A DNA stretch of 64,000 nucleotides from Enterocola sp045611845 (GCA_045611845.1 JAZKXZ010000013.1:1-64000), one strand, 5' to 3'; counted from the stretch's first letter, positions 51,959-61,050 are shown. Notes: generated by a model not told the origin, from the sequence alone. Numbers and translations: made by a program.

Positions 51959-52923
51959 TATTCAAATATTTTTAGAAGCTCGTCTAGGTTTGGAGTAAGG
52001 ATAATCTCTATACGGCGGTTTGCTTTGCGTGCTTCTTTTGTGTCGGCTGTTTCTACAGGGCAATATTCGCCTCTACCGCTTGCACTCACTTTTGTAGGGT
52101 CGATATCTTTGTTTTCAAGTAGAATACGAACAATAGAAGTGGCACGTTTCACACTTAAGTCCCAGTTGTCGATGATGTTGCCGTTGCCAGAAAATGGAAC
52201 GTTGTCTGTGTGACCTTCCACTACAATATCCACGTCTTTTGTGGTAGCAAGCACTTTAGAAAGTTCTCTAATTGCTGTGGCACCTTTGTTGTCAACTACC
52301 CATCTGCCAGATTGGAAAAGTAGTTTTTCGTCCATAGACACATATACTTTACCACCTTTTTCGCTCACTTTTAGTCCGTCTGCCTCAAATGGAGCTAGGG
52401 CTTTCATTACTTTGTCTTTAAGTGAGTTTAGATACTGGTCGCGCTCTTCTAGAAGTTTTGTTAGTTCGGTAATTTTTGCGTTTCTTTCTTCAAGCTCTGC
52501 TTGTTTTTCTTTAAGAGCACGTTCTGCTTTAAATAGGGCGTCTTCGCGTTGAATAAGTTCAGTTTGTAATGTCTGAATTTCTTCTAGCATATTTTGGATT
52601 TCTTTTTTAGAAGAAGCGCCTTTAAGTTTGTCAAGAAGATTTGCGTTTTGCTCTTGCATTCTGTTGCAATCTTCTACCACACGTTGAAGCTCACGAGAAA
52701 GTCTTGTAGTATCTTCTTCAATAGTTTCTTTTTCTTTGCTTAGTTTGGCTATTTGTGCCTCTAAATCTGATATTTTAGCATTTGCTTTGTTAAGTTCTTT
52801 ATCGCACTCTTTTGCTTGCTCATAAAGTTTAGCTTCGCTATCTAAAATTTCATTATATTTTGCTTGTGTTACACAAGATGCGGCTAATATGCCTGCGCAG
52901 AATAAATAAATTAATTTTTTCAT
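51958..52923 (-). CDS. OmpA-like lipoprotein with coiled coil, peptidoglycan-binding
   Basis: The start at 52923 (MKKLIYLFCAG) is used because the -7 box (52950-52957) lies inside the longer frame from 52980. The protein of 321 residues has a lipoprotein signal (LAASC, Cys about 16), a long coiled coil (about 25-175, Leu/Glu/Lys heptads) and an OmpA C-terminal domain (about 200-310) with VEGHTDNVPF, RATSIVRILL and ASGRGEYCPV typical of peptidoglycan binding. It tethers the outer membrane to the wall. It is the head of the leftward run. Confidence 0.85.
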   Translation of the reverse strand: MKKLIYLFCAGILAASCVTQAKYNEILDSEAKLYEQAKECDKELNKANAKISDLEAQIAKLSKEKETIEEDTTRLSRELQRVVEDCNRMQEQNANLLDKLKGASSKKEIQNMLEEIQTLQTELIQREDALFKAERALKEKQAELEERNAKITELTKLLEERDQYLNSLKDKVMKALAPFEADGLKVSEKGGKVYVSMDEKLLFQSGRWVVDNKGATAIRELSKVLATTKDVDIVVEGHTDNVPFSGNGNIIDNWDLSVKRATSIVRILLENKDIDPTKVSASGRGEYCPVETADTKEARKANRRIEIILTPNLDELLKIFE

Positions 52924-52949
52924 TTTATAAATATCTTTTTTACCACTTA

Positions 52950-52957
52950 CAAAGTTA
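52950..52957 (-). promoter_or_regulatory. -7 box heading the leftward OmpA-to-PspC run
   Basis: The minus strand reads TAACTTTG (a TAnnTTTG match), 26 bases before the ATG at 52923. No other candidate promoter of this quality appears in the gene run down to 38112. Confidence 0.65.
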
Positions 52958-53022
52958 GTAAAATAGTCTAAAAATATCAATTATTATATGTGCTAATTTA
53001 TGTTATTTAAGAATTTATTATG

Positions 53023-53030
53023 TATTTTTG
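53023..53030 (+). promoter_or_regulatory. -7 box for dxs, fixes its start
   Basis: TATTTTTG matches TAnnTTTG. It excludes the in-frame upstream ATG at 53000 and supports the start at 53048, 17 bases downstream. Confidence 0.65.
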
Positions 53031-53047
53031 TACTCAAATGTAAATTT

Positions 53048-54934
53048 ATGGCAGATAAATATCCAATATTATCCACTATTAATTACCCTTCAGACTTAAG
53101 AAAGCTAGATAAAAAGCTTCTTAAGCCTTTGTGTCAGGAACTTAGAACTTTTATTGTAGAAGAGCTTGCAAACAATCCTGGTCACTTGGCATCTAGTCTT
53201 GGAGTGGTAGAACTCACTGTGGCATTACATTACGTTTTTGATACTCCAGAAGACCGCATCGTGTGGGATGTGGGTCACCAAGCATACGGACACAAAATTT
53301 TAACAGGCAGACGCGAAAGATTTTCTACAAACAGAAAATTTAAAGGTCTTTCTGGTTTCCCTTCTCCAAAAGAAAGTGAATACGACGCCTTTGTGGCAGG
53401 TCATGCTTCAAACTCTATTTCTGCTGCACTTGGCATGGCAATAGGTAGCGAAAAGTTAGACGCGGGCAGAAAAGTGGTGGCAGTAATTGGCGACGGTTCT
53501 ATGACTGGTGGTCTTGCTTTCGAAGGCTTAAACAACGCTTGCGTAAACCCAAACAACCTACTTGTTATCCTCAACGATAACAATATGGCCATAGACAATG
53601 CAGTGGGTGGCCTTAGCGATTATCTTACAGAGATTACTTCTTCGGCTTTTTACAATAAATGGCGTTTTAGAGTATATCATTTCCTTAAAAAGGTAGGGCT
53701 AATGAAAACCTCTACTCGCAACCGTATGGTAAGGGTAGGAAATCACCTTAAAACAGCCCTTATTGGTAGTAGTTCAAATATTTTCGAAGGCCTAAATATT
53801 AGATATTTTGGTCAGCTTGATGGTCATAATATCGACCAACTTGTAAAGGTGCTTACCGATATTAAAAACTTCGAAGGTCCTCGCGTGCTTCACATTAAAA
53901 CCGTGAAGGGCAAGGGCTATGCTCCTGCAGAAAACTCGGCAACTATTTGGCACGCACCAGGCATTTTCAACGCAGAAACAGGCGAGAGAATCGAGAGCAA
54001 GGGTAATGGTGCTTCGCTTTATCAAGACGTATTCGGTGAAACACTTCTAGACATTGCAAAAGAAAATGAAAAAATAGTAGGCGTTACGCCAGCCATGCCA
54101 ACAGGATGTTCTATGAACATTATGATGCGCGAAATGCCAGACAGAGTATTCGACGTGGGCATTGCAGAAGCACACGCTGTAACTTTCTCGGCAGGTATGG
54201 CAAAAGAAGGTCTAATGCCTTTCTGTAATATCTATTCTTCGTTTATGCAACGTGCCTACGACCAAATTATTCACGATGTGGCTCTGCAAAACCTTAATAT
54301 GGTGCTTTGCCTTGATAGAGCAGGTCTTGTGGGTGCAGATGGTCCTACACACCACGGTGCATTCGATATTTCATACCTAAGATGTATTCCAAACCTTACT
54401 ATAGCCTCTCCACTCAACGAAATGGAACTTAGAAACCTAATGTACACAGCTCAACTCTTTGGCAAAGGTACATTTGTGATACGTTATCCTCGTGGCGGTG
54501 GCGAAGGTGTAGAATGGAAAGGCACTCCTATGACAGAGATACCAGTAGGCAAGGGTGTAGAACTTAAAAAGGGTAACAAGGTAGCAGTGTTAAGTGTTGG
54601 TCCTATCGGAAATACTGTTATGAAAGCAGTGGAAAGCCTAGGTGCAGACGCTGACGCAGTGGGTGTTTATGATATGCGCTTTATCAAACCTCTTGATACC
54701 GCACTTCTTGACGACGTGTTTAAAAACTACAAATCAATAGTTACTGTAGAAGACGGTGCGCTTAAAGGTGGCTTTGGTTCTGCGGTGCTTGAATATATGG
54801 CAGATAGTGGCTGTTCTCTGCCTGTGAAACGTATTGGTATTCCAGACAACTTCGTGGAACATGGCACCCCAGCTGAACTATATAATATGTTGGGCATGGA
54901 TGCGGAGGGAATTGCTAAACAACTTGTTAAATAA
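53048..54934 (+). CDS. dxs: 1-deoxy-D-xylulose-5-phosphate synthase
   Basis: The 628-residue thiamine-diphosphate enzyme condenses pyruvate and glyceraldehyde-3-phosphate to DXP, first step of the MEP isoprenoid pathway and precursor of vitamin B6. Features: WDVGHQAYGHKILTGR, GDGSMTGGLAFEGLNN to ILNDNNMAI (TPP motif), the transketolase central HHGAFDI, and a C-terminal domain. The start at 53048 follows from the promoter position. It is monocistronic and its 3' end is followed by a long palindromic element. Confidence 0.95.
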   Translation: MADKYPILSTINYPSDLRKLDKKLLKPLCQELRTFIVEELANNPGHLASSLGVVELTVALHYVFDTPEDRIVWDVGHQAYGHKILTGRRERFSTNRKFKGLSGFPSPKESEYDAFVAGHASNSISAALGMAIGSEKLDAGRKVVAVIGDGSMTGGLAFEGLNNACVNPNNLLVILNDNNMAIDNAVGGLSDYLTEITSSAFYNKWRFRVYHFLKKVGLMKTSTRNRMVRVGNHLKTALIGSSSNIFEGLNIRYFGQLDGHNIDQLVKVLTDIKNFEGPRVLHIKTVKGKGYAPAENSATIWHAPGIFNAETGERIESKGNGASLYQDVFGETLLDIAKENEKIVGVTPAMPTGCSMNIMMREMPDRVFDVGIAEAHAVTFSAGMAKEGLMPFCNIYSSFMQRAYDQIIHDVALQNLNMVLCLDRAGLVGADGPTHHGAFDISYLRCIPNLTIASPLNEMELRNLMYTAQLFGKGTFVIRYPRGGGEGVEWKGTPMTEIPVGKGVELKKGNKVAVLSVGPIGNTVMKAVESLGADADAVGVYDMRFIKPLDTALLDDVFKNYKSIVTVEDGALKGGFGSAVLEYMADSGCSLPVKRIGIPDNFVEHGTPAELYNMLGMDAEGIAKQLVK

Positions 54935-54937
54935 TCT

Positions 54938-55100
54938 GTATTGTACCTAAAAATACAGAGTAGAGCTCTTCACGGGATTTTACTTATGATTAACTACAAA
55001 AGCTAAACTCGCTCTGCTCAGACAACGCTTTTGCTTAACGTTAATCATTTCATAAAATCTATTTCCGCTCATCGCTATATCTTATTTTTAGGTACAATAC
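54938..55100. repeat. Long palindromic intergenic element, copy B
   Basis: Terminal arms of 18 bp match perfectly in inverted orientation: GTATTGTACCTAAAAATA (54938-54955) and TATTTTTAGGTACAATAC (55083-55100). An inner pair, GATTTTACTTATGATTAAC (54976-54994) and GTTAATCATTTCATAAAATC (55040-55059), also pairs imperfectly, giving one long hairpin. The core TAAACTC-N6-CTCAGAC lies at 55004-55023 and is shared with 22867-22988. No open frame or transposase is present. Confidence 0.8.
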
Positions 55101-55133
55101 GATGTAAATATTAGGGAGCACGCAAGATTAACA

Positions 55134-55862
55134 ATGGAAAAAATACTATACAAAATAGGGAAAAAATTTCGCAAGGCGATGAAGGAGTATGGTCTTATCG
55201 ACGATGGCGATAAGGTCCTAATCGGCCTTTCGGGCGGAAAAGACTCACTTGCACTTGTGGAGTTTCTCGCAGAGCGTGCAAAGGTCTTCAAACCTCGTTT
55301 TTCTGTGGTTGCTGCCCATGTGAGTATGGAAAATATTCCATATCAAGCCGATATCGAATACCTTAAAAACTATTGCGAGGGATTCGGCGTGCCTTTTTAC
55401 CATGTTACCACAAGTTTCAATCCCGATACCGACAAACGCAAAGCACCATGCTTCCTATGTTCTTGGAATCGCAGAAAGAAACTTTTCGACCTTGCAAAAG
55501 AGCTTGGATGCACAAAAATAGCACTAGGTCATCACCAAGACGACATACTCTCTACTTTGCTAATGAACCTTACCTTTCAAGGTGCATTTGCAACTATGCC
55601 TCCAAGGCTTTATATGAATAAAGTAGATGTGGATATTATTCGTCCACTTTGCCTTGTACCAGAGGCAGACCTTGTGGAATATGCCCAGCTGAGAGAGTTT
55701 AAAAAACAAATAAAAAATTGCCCTTACGAACAAGATTCTTTCCGTCACGACATGAAGGAAGTAATGGCATTACTAGAAAAAATGAATCCTGAAGCACGTC
55801 ACAGTCTTTGGGGCTCAATGACAAATATACAAACCGAATATTTACCAAAAATAATAAAATGA
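55134..55862 (+). CDS. TtcA-like PP-loop tRNA thiolation protein
   Basis: The 242-residue protein belongs to the TtcA group of ATP-dependent tRNA 2-thiolases. The PP-loop SGGKDSLAL (residues 34-42), two cysteines in PCFLC (for an Fe-S cluster or sulfur carriage), and GHHQDD near residue 132 fit. The target nucleoside is probably cytidine 32 or uridine 54, undetermined here. It has no visible promoter of its own, and the palindromic element lies directly upstream. It overlaps the next gene by 4 bases. Confidence 0.85.
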   Translation: MEKILYKIGKKFRKAMKEYGLIDDGDKVLIGLSGGKDSLALVEFLAERAKVFKPRFSVVAAHVSMENIPYQADIEYLKNYCEGFGVPFYHVTTSFNPDTDKRKAPCFLCSWNRRKKLFDLAKELGCTKIALGHHQDDILSTLLMNLTFQGAFATMPPRLYMNKVDVDIIRPLCLVPEADLVEYAQLREFKKQIKNCPYEQDSFRHDMKEVMALLEKMNPEARHSLWGSMTNIQTEYLPKIIK

Positions 55863-56173
55863 GTGAGTTTTTGACATTAGAAGAAAACATCGTTAAGATG
55901 CTTAAAACAGTATTCGACCCAGAAATAGCTGTTAATATATACGACTTAGGTCTTATCTACAAAATAGACGTAAATGAAAACAACGACGTTCACATAGACA
56001 TGACCCTAACTGCGCCTTCTTGCCCAATGGCAGACTTCATACTAGAAGACGTAAAACAAAAAGTAGAATCAATCGAAGGCATTGGCAAAGTAGAAATCGA
56101 ACTTGTCTTCGAACCTGTCTGGGACCGCGACATGATGTCTGAAGAAGCCAAACTCGAACTAGGATTCCTATAA
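55859..56173 (+). CDS. SufT-like metal-sulfur cluster assembly factor (MIP18/DUF59 family)
   Basis: The start at 55859 (ATGA overlap with the previous stop) is preferred over an upstream in-frame ATG at 55808. The 104-residue protein shows the MIP18 signature: VFDPEIAVNIYDLGLIY (residues 16-32) and TLTAPSCPMADF (residues 50-61), where the Cys and Thr positions are characteristic. It likely assists iron-sulfur cluster delivery. Being next to a possible Fe-S tRNA thiolase is consistent with that. Confidence 0.85.
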   Translation: MSEFLTLEENIVKMLKTVFDPEIAVNIYDLGLIYKIDVNENNDVHIDMTLTAPSCPMADFILEDVKQKVESIEGIGKVEIELVFEPVWDRDMMSEEAKLELGFL

Positions 56174-56191
56174 AATTACAATATAAGATAT

Positions 56192-56237
56192 AAATAATTC
56201 AGGGTTGCCACTTTAACGTAGCAACCCTGAATTATTT
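56192..56237. terminator. Bidirectional terminator between the SufT-like gene and panB
   Basis: A 17-bp perfect inverted repeat, AAATAATTCAGGGTTGC and its complement, with a 12-base loop, lies between convergent genes. The flanking A/T runs serve both directions. Confidence 0.85.
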
Positions 56238-56249
56238 TAAATGATTTTT

Positions 56250-57071
56250 TTAATATTGTTCCTTCTCTGAAGGGAAGTCTTGCGATTTTACGTCGTCGAT
56301 GTAGTTTTGAACTGCTTCGGTGATAACGGTGTTTAGGTCGGCATAGCGGCGAAGGAATCTTGGAGAGAAACCTTTGGTGATGCCAAGCATATCTTGCATT
56401 ACAAGCACTTGACCGTCTACGCCACCACCAGCGCCAATACCGATGATAGGAATTTGCACAGATTGTGCCACGCGAGTAGCAAGTGCAGCAGGGATTTTTT
56501 CAAGCACGATAGCAAAACAACCAGCTTCTTCAAGAAGTTTAGCATCTTCGATAAGTTTGTTTGCTTCTTCTTCCTCTTTTGCACGCACTGCGTATGTGCC
56601 ATATTTGTTGATAGATTGTGGCATTAAACCTAAGTGACCCATAACAGGAATACCCGCAGAGATAATGCGTTTGATAGAATCGATTACTTCTTCGCCTCCT
56701 TCCATTTTAATACAATCCACACCAGTTTCTTTCATTATGCGGATAGCAGAATTTAGAGCTTCAAGTGAGTTGCCTTGATATGTACCGAAAGGCATGTCGC
56801 ATACTACTAATGCGCGTTTTGCAGCTTTCATTACACCTTTGGCAAGGAAAATCATTTCGTCTAGAGTAATAGGAAGGGTGGTAGTGTTACCACATATAAC
56901 GTTAGATGCAGAGTCGCCAATTAAAAGTACATCTACACCTGCGCTATCTAGAATAGTAGCCATAGAATAATCGTATGCTGTAAGCATGCTAATTTTTTCG
57001 CCACGTTCTTTCATTTCTCTAAGGCGATGTGTAGTAACTTTACGTTGGTCTTCAATCTTGTGTACAGACAT
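56250..57071 (-). CDS. panB: 3-methyl-2-oxobutanoate hydroxymethyltransferase
   Basis: The 273-residue enzyme adds a hydroxymethyl group to 2-oxoisovalerate in pantothenate synthesis. ISMLTAYDYSMA near residue 28, LLIGDSASNV with metal-binding Asp, MEGGEEV near 122 and GHLGLMPQ near 145 are characteristic, as is GIGAGGGVDGQVLVMQDMLG. It is a single-gene transcript between a terminator and its own promoter. The pathway continues with CoaBC encoded at 62 kb. Confidence 0.95.
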   Translation of the reverse strand: MSVHKIEDQRKVTTHRLREMKERGEKISMLTAYDYSMATILDSAGVDVLLIGDSASNVICGNTTTLPITLDEMIFLAKGVMKAAKRALVVCDMPFGTYQGNSLEALNSAIRIMKETGVDCIKMEGGEEVIDSIKRIISAGIPVMGHLGLMPQSINKYGTYAVRAKEEEEANKLIEDAKLLEEAGCFAIVLEKIPAALATRVAQSVQIPIIGIGAGGGVDGQVLVMQDMLGITKGFSPRFLRRYADLNTVITEAVQNYIDDVKSQDFPSEKEQY

Positions 57072-57095
57072 AATTAATTAGTTTTAAATTCTGTG

Positions 57096-57103
57096 CAAAA
57101 TTA
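57096..57103 (-). promoter_or_regulatory. -7 box for panB
   Basis: The minus strand reads TAATTTTG (a TAnnTTTG match), 24 bases before the panB ATG. Confidence 0.65.
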
Positions 57104-57147
57104 CTAAATTTATTTACAAACCATTATACTAATTCGTATTTTTTATA

Positions 57148-57155
57148 TAAATTTG
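57148..57155 (+). promoter_or_regulatory. -7 box for the acidic protein gene
   Basis: TAAATTTG matches TAnnTTTG, 39 bases before the ATG at 57195. Confidence 0.6.
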
Positions 57156-57194
57156 CATCTATATACACGCGAAAATAATTAAATAATATAATAT

Positions 57195-57512
57195 ATGACA
57201 GACATTAAATGTTTAGAATATGATGACGAAGCAGCTATCATATTCATTCAAAAGAAACTTCCAAAAGAATTAAACATCTCTGATGATGAAATTCAATACG
57301 TTCTAGACGTAATTTACGACTTCTATGAGTCTAAAGGCTTCTTAAACGAAGACACAGACGAGGAAGTAGAAATCGTAGAAGAAGAACTACTTCACTACAT
57401 CCTTAAAGCAGTGAAAAAAGACGAAATGGATGTAGAAAAACTAACAGAAGAAAATGTTCAGCTTATTCTTGATGCTGAGTTTGAATATTCTGAGTCATTA
57501 GGTGTTTATTAA
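57195..57512 (+). CDS. Small acidic protein
   Basis: The 105-residue protein has no signal peptide. It is very acidic, with a predicted mostly helical fold (IQYVLDVIYDFYESKGFL, then an ED-rich stretch TDEEVEIVEEELLHYIL, and a C-terminal helix). I recognise similar proteins in Bacteroidales only as conserved hypotheticals. It is first in a unit with an acyltransferase 12 bases downstream. Confidence 0.65.
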   Translation: MTDIKCLEYDDEAAIIFIQKKLPKELNISDDEIQYVLDVIYDFYESKGFLNEDTDEEVEIVEEELLHYILKAVKKDEMDVEKLTEENVQLILDAEFEYSESLGVY

Positions 57513-57524
57513 TAAGAAAATAAT

Positions 57525-58394
57525 ATGTGGTTTCTAAAATTTTTATCTCGCAGATCTTACAAAACTTTGTATGTGCTTTCTTCTGTTTTGTATTATCTAG
57601 CCTATTATGTGGTTAAATATAGAAGGGAAGTTGTAAGGAAGAATTTAACCAATTCATTCCCAGAAAAAACTGCAGATGAGATTAAGAAATTAGAAAAAGC
57701 ATTTTATCGTCAGTTCTGCGACCAAATAGTAGAGATTGTTAAGCAAGTGACCATCACAAACGAAGAGATGGCATCACATATATATGTGGAAAATATTGAA
57801 CTTGTAGAAAAACTTCGTTCAGAAAATCGTTCTATAGTTTATTTCTTGGCACATATAGGATGCTGGGAATATGTGGCATATTTCTCTGAGGCTACCAAAA
57901 CAGATTCTCTATATATTGGCTATAAAAAATTGACAAATGAGACCTTTGATAAATTAATGTACAATTTAAGGTCTAAATTTGGTGGTCACCCTGTGCAAGA
58001 TACCAAACTACTTCGCACATTGGCGCAATTTAAAAAAGAAGGCAAACGAGCCGAACTTGGTTTCCTTGCAGACCAATCTCCTATGCCTGACGCACTTAAT
58101 TATTGGACTTCATTCCTAAACCAAAATACAGCAATGATAGATAGTATAGAAAGAATTGCTAGAAAGTTAGACTATGCTGTTTGTTATTTCGATGTTACAA
58201 GAGAGTCTAGGGGTGTGTATAAAATAAAAGTGAAACTAATAACCGACGATATTCAATCCACTCCACAATATTACGTTACAGAACAATATACTAGATTGTT
58301 AGAGGAGACTATAAAGAAACAACCAGAATGTTATTTATGGTCGCATAATCGATGGAAATATACTCCAGAAGATTCAAAAAAATGTCATCAATGA
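57525..58394 (+). CDS. LpxL/HtrB-like lipid A acyltransferase
   Basis: The 289-residue membrane-associated enzyme has an N-terminal hydrophobic segment (about 12-30) and the conserved HxxxxE motif AHIGCWEY near residue 108, a helix-rich central part, and FLADQSPMP near 183. It resembles late acyltransferases that add a secondary acyl chain to lipid A. It overlaps the next gene's start by 4 bases (ATGA at 58391) and is in a three-gene unit. Confidence 0.8.
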   Translation: MWFLKFLSRRSYKTLYVLSSVLYYLAYYVVKYRREVVRKNLTNSFPEKTADEIKKLEKAFYRQFCDQIVEIVKQVTITNEEMASHIYVENIELVEKLRSENRSIVYFLAHIGCWEYVAYFSEATKTDSLYIGYKKLTNETFDKLMYNLRSKFGGHPVQDTKLLRTLAQFKKEGKRAELGFLADQSPMPDALNYWTSFLNQNTAMIDSIERIARKLDYAVCYFDVTRESRGVYKIKVKLITDDIQSTPQYYVTEQYTRLLEETIKKQPECYLWSHNRWKYTPEDSKKCHQ

Positions 58395-59428
58395 AAAAGG
58401 TTAGTGTAATTATATTAAATTATAACGGTCAGAAACATTTAGAGACATATTTACCTTCTGTAATTAAAAATACTCCTTTACACCTTGCTGATATAATAGT
58501 GGCAGACAATGCCTCTACAGACAACTCTGTTAGTTGGTTAAAGGAAACATACTCAGCCATTAAGGTTATAGAATTACACAGTAACTATGGTTTCGCTGAA
58601 GGGTATAATATTAGTATAGGTAGGGTAGATACACCATACGTGATTCTTCTAAATTCGGATGTTGAGGTTACTCCAAACTGGATTCAACCTATGCTAAACT
58701 ACATGGAAGAACATCAAAATGTAATAGCTGTACAGCCAAAAATACTTCAATATAAAGATAAAACCAAGTTTGAATACGCAGGTGGTGCAGGTGGATTTTT
58801 AGACAAATTTGGTTATCCATTTTGCCGAGGCAGAATATTTACTTCAATAGAAGAAGATAAAGGTCAATACAACGATATACGACAAATCTTTTGGGCATCA
58901 GGTGCTTGTATGATGGTGCGTCGTGTAGATTTTATTGATTATGGTGGTTTAGACGAAAATTTCTTTACACATCAAGAAGAAATAGACTTCTGCTGGAGGG
59001 TAAATGCAAGAGGTAGAAAGGTATTTTATATTCCAACATCTACAGTATATCACTTAGGAGGTGGCACACTCAATCAGTCAAATCCTAAAAAAACATATTA
59101 CAACTTCAGAAATAATATGTTGATGATATACAAAAACCTAAACACTCCAAGACTTATTCCACTTGCTATAATAAGATTCTTCTTAGACTATCTTGCAGCA
59201 CTTGTATATTTGGTTTCTCTTAAACCAAAACAAGCGTGGGCGGTGGTAAAGGCAAGATTTGCATTTTACAAATATAAAGGCAAGGTAAAGGCCCAAAGAA
59301 AAGAAAATATGATAAAAACAATCCGCTATACCATACCAAATGTAGTGTATAACGGAAGTATATTAATGGCTTATCATTTGCTTAGAAAGAAGAGATTTTC
59401 TCAACTTTCTTCGCTAAGTAAAGCCTGA
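58391..59428 (+). CDS. Family 2 glycosyltransferase (rhamnosyltransferase-like)
   Basis: Start chosen at 58391 (MKKVSVIILNYNG, ATGA overlap); 58382 is an alternative. The 345-residue protein has the GT-A fold: VSVIILNYNG (4-13), IIVADNASTDNS (DxD-like early motif), VILLNSDVEVTP with the second Asp motif, the acidic FTHQEEIDFCWR near residue 203, and C-terminal hydrophobic stretches (LAALVYLVSL). It probably transfers a sugar to an envelope lipid. Its last 28 bases overlap the convergent recN 3' end. Confidence 0.83.
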   Translation: MKKVSVIILNYNGQKHLETYLPSVIKNTPLHLADIIVADNASTDNSVSWLKETYSAIKVIELHSNYGFAEGYNISIGRVDTPYVILLNSDVEVTPNWIQPMLNYMEEHQNVIAVQPKILQYKDKTKFEYAGGAGGFLDKFGYPFCRGRIFTSIEEDKGQYNDIRQIFWASGACMMVRRVDFIDYGGLDENFFTHQEEIDFCWRVNARGRKVFYIPTSTVYHLGGGTLNQSNPKKTYYNFRNNMLMIYKNLNTPRLIPLAIIRFFLDYLAALVYLVSLKPKQAWAVVKARFAFYKYKGKVKAQRKENMIKTIRYTIPNVVYNGSILMAYHLLRKKRFSQLSSLSKA

Positions 59429-61050
59429 GCATTCTTAATAGCAGCATCGCTTAGTGTACTACCGCTAAGCATGCGCGCTATAGCAGTCACCCTTTCTTCT
59501 TCTGTTAGTTTAGTTACAGTAGTTTCACTCTCACCAGATTTTTCTACAAAATATTGTGTGCTAGCTTTAGCTGCTATCTGAGGTAAGTGGCTAATGGAAA
59601 TAATTTGCACGTTGGCACTCATTTTCTTAAGCATTTTTGCAGTAAGGTCTGCAGCTTCTCCAGAAATACCTGTGTCTATTTCGTCGAATATTAGAGTAGG
59701 TAGGCTACTGCTTTGAGCAAGTAAATATTTTAAGCAAAGCATTACCCTAGATATTTCACCACCAGAGGCAGTTTTGTCTATTGGCTGAGGTGATTTATTT
59801 TTATTTGAAGAGAATAATAATGCCACCTTATCTATACCAGATGTGGTAGGAGCAATGTGCGCGTCTATTTGGAATTTCACCTCGCAGTTTGGTATGCCAA
59901 GAGCAGCAAGTTGCTCAATAAGTGAATTTTCTACCTCTATAGCCTGTGCTTTTCTTCTTTTAGAAATCTTATCGGCTTCTGCTAGTAGGTCTTTGTAGAT
60001 AGCATCACGCTCTTTTTTCAGTTTCTCTATTTCCTCATCAGAATTATCAATAAGAGAGATTTTCTTTTCTAGATCTTCTCTTATTTCAATTAGTTCTGCC
60101 ACAGTTTTCACTCTGTGTTTTTGGCAAAGAGAATAAATAAGATCTCTTCTTTCTGTAAGGTATTCTAGTCTTTCAGGGTCTGAATCTACTTTTTCACCTT
60201 CGCTATAGAGTTCAGAAGCAATATCTTTTAGTTCAATAGTGCAAGAGGAAATTCTGCTCACAAGTTCTTCACAGTAAGTAGAATATCTAGACACAGAAGA
60301 AAGTGTGTTTTCTATTTGTTTTAGCATTTCTAGCACACCAGAGTCTGTAGAAAGCGCGTTTTCAGATTCTAAAAGTGCTTGTTTAATATCGTTGGCGTGT
60401 TCTAGAATAGTTAGTTCTGTTTCAATATCTGTATCTTCGCCCTCTACAAGTTTGCTCTCCTGTAGTTGATTATATTGAAACTGAAGATAATCAAGTTCTT
60501 CTTTGCCTTTTGAAAGTTCTTCTTCAAGTGTTTCTATGGTTTTAGAAATTTGAAGATGAGATTTATATAGGTTTTTATAATTGTCTAATAATTCTTGGTT
60601 TTTAGCAGTGATGTCTAGCACACCAAGTTGAAAATTATTATCTCTTAAAAGAAGATTTTCGTGTTGAGAGTGAATGTCTATAAGACCTTCTGCTAGTGTT
60701 CTTAAAATAGAAGCATTAACAGGAGTGTCGTTTATAAAAAGTCTAGATTTACCAGAGGCAGACACCTCTCTGCGTAATATACATTCTGTGCTATAATCAA
60801 GGTCGTTTTCTTCAAAAAAGTCTTTGATATCGTAGTTTGCAATATCAAAAACAGCCTCGATGATGCATTTTTCAGCACCTTCTTTAATGCTTTTAAGGTC
60901 GGCACGTGCGCCCAATACCAAATTTAAAGCTCCTAAAAGAATCGATTTACCGGCACCAGTTTGACCAGTGATAACAGAGAAACCAGACTCGAAGTTTAGG
61001 TCTAGTTTTTTGATAAGTACATAGTTTTCTATGTGTAAGGAATTAAGCAT
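59401..61050 (-). CDS. recN: DNA repair protein RecN
   Basis: The 549-residue SMC-like ATPase acts early in double-strand-break repair. Walker A is GQTGAGKS (residues 30-37), a coiled coil spans about 145-370, and the C-terminal head carries KTASGGEISRVMLCLKYLLA (signature) and LIFDEIDTGISG (Walker B). It lies last in the leftward cluster starting with bamD, 4 bases after the DUF4835 gene. Confidence 0.95.
   Translation of the reverse strand: MLNSLHIENYVLIKKLDLNFESGFSVITGQTGAGKSILLGALNLVLGARADLKSIKEGAEKCIIEAVFDIANYDIKDFFEENDLDYSTECILRREVSASGKSRLFINDTPVNASILRTLAEGLIDIHSQHENLLLRDNNFQLGVLDITAKNQELLDNYKNLYKSHLQISKTIETLEEELSKGKEELDYLQFQYNQLQESKLVEGEDTDIETELTILEHANDIKQALLESENALSTDSGVLEMLKQIENTLSSVSRYSTYCEELVSRISSCTIELKDIASELYSEGEKVDSDPERLEYLTERRDLIYSLCQKHRVKTVAELIEIREDLEKKISLIDNSDEEIEKLKKERDAIYKDLLAEADKISKRRKAQAIEVENSLIEQLAALGIPNCEVKFQIDAHIAPTTSGIDKVALLFSSNKNKSPQPIDKTASGGEISRVMLCLKYLLAQSSSLPTLIFDEIDTGISGEAADLTAKMLKKMSANVQIISISHLPQIAAKASTQYFVEKSGESETTVTKLTEEERVTAIARMLSGSTLSDAAIKNAQALLSEES

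Noticed and set aside
52924..53047. Longer starts for the OmpA-like gene (52980) and dxs (53000)
   Set aside because: The -7 boxes of both genes lie inside these extensions, so the ATGs at 52923 and 53048 are better.
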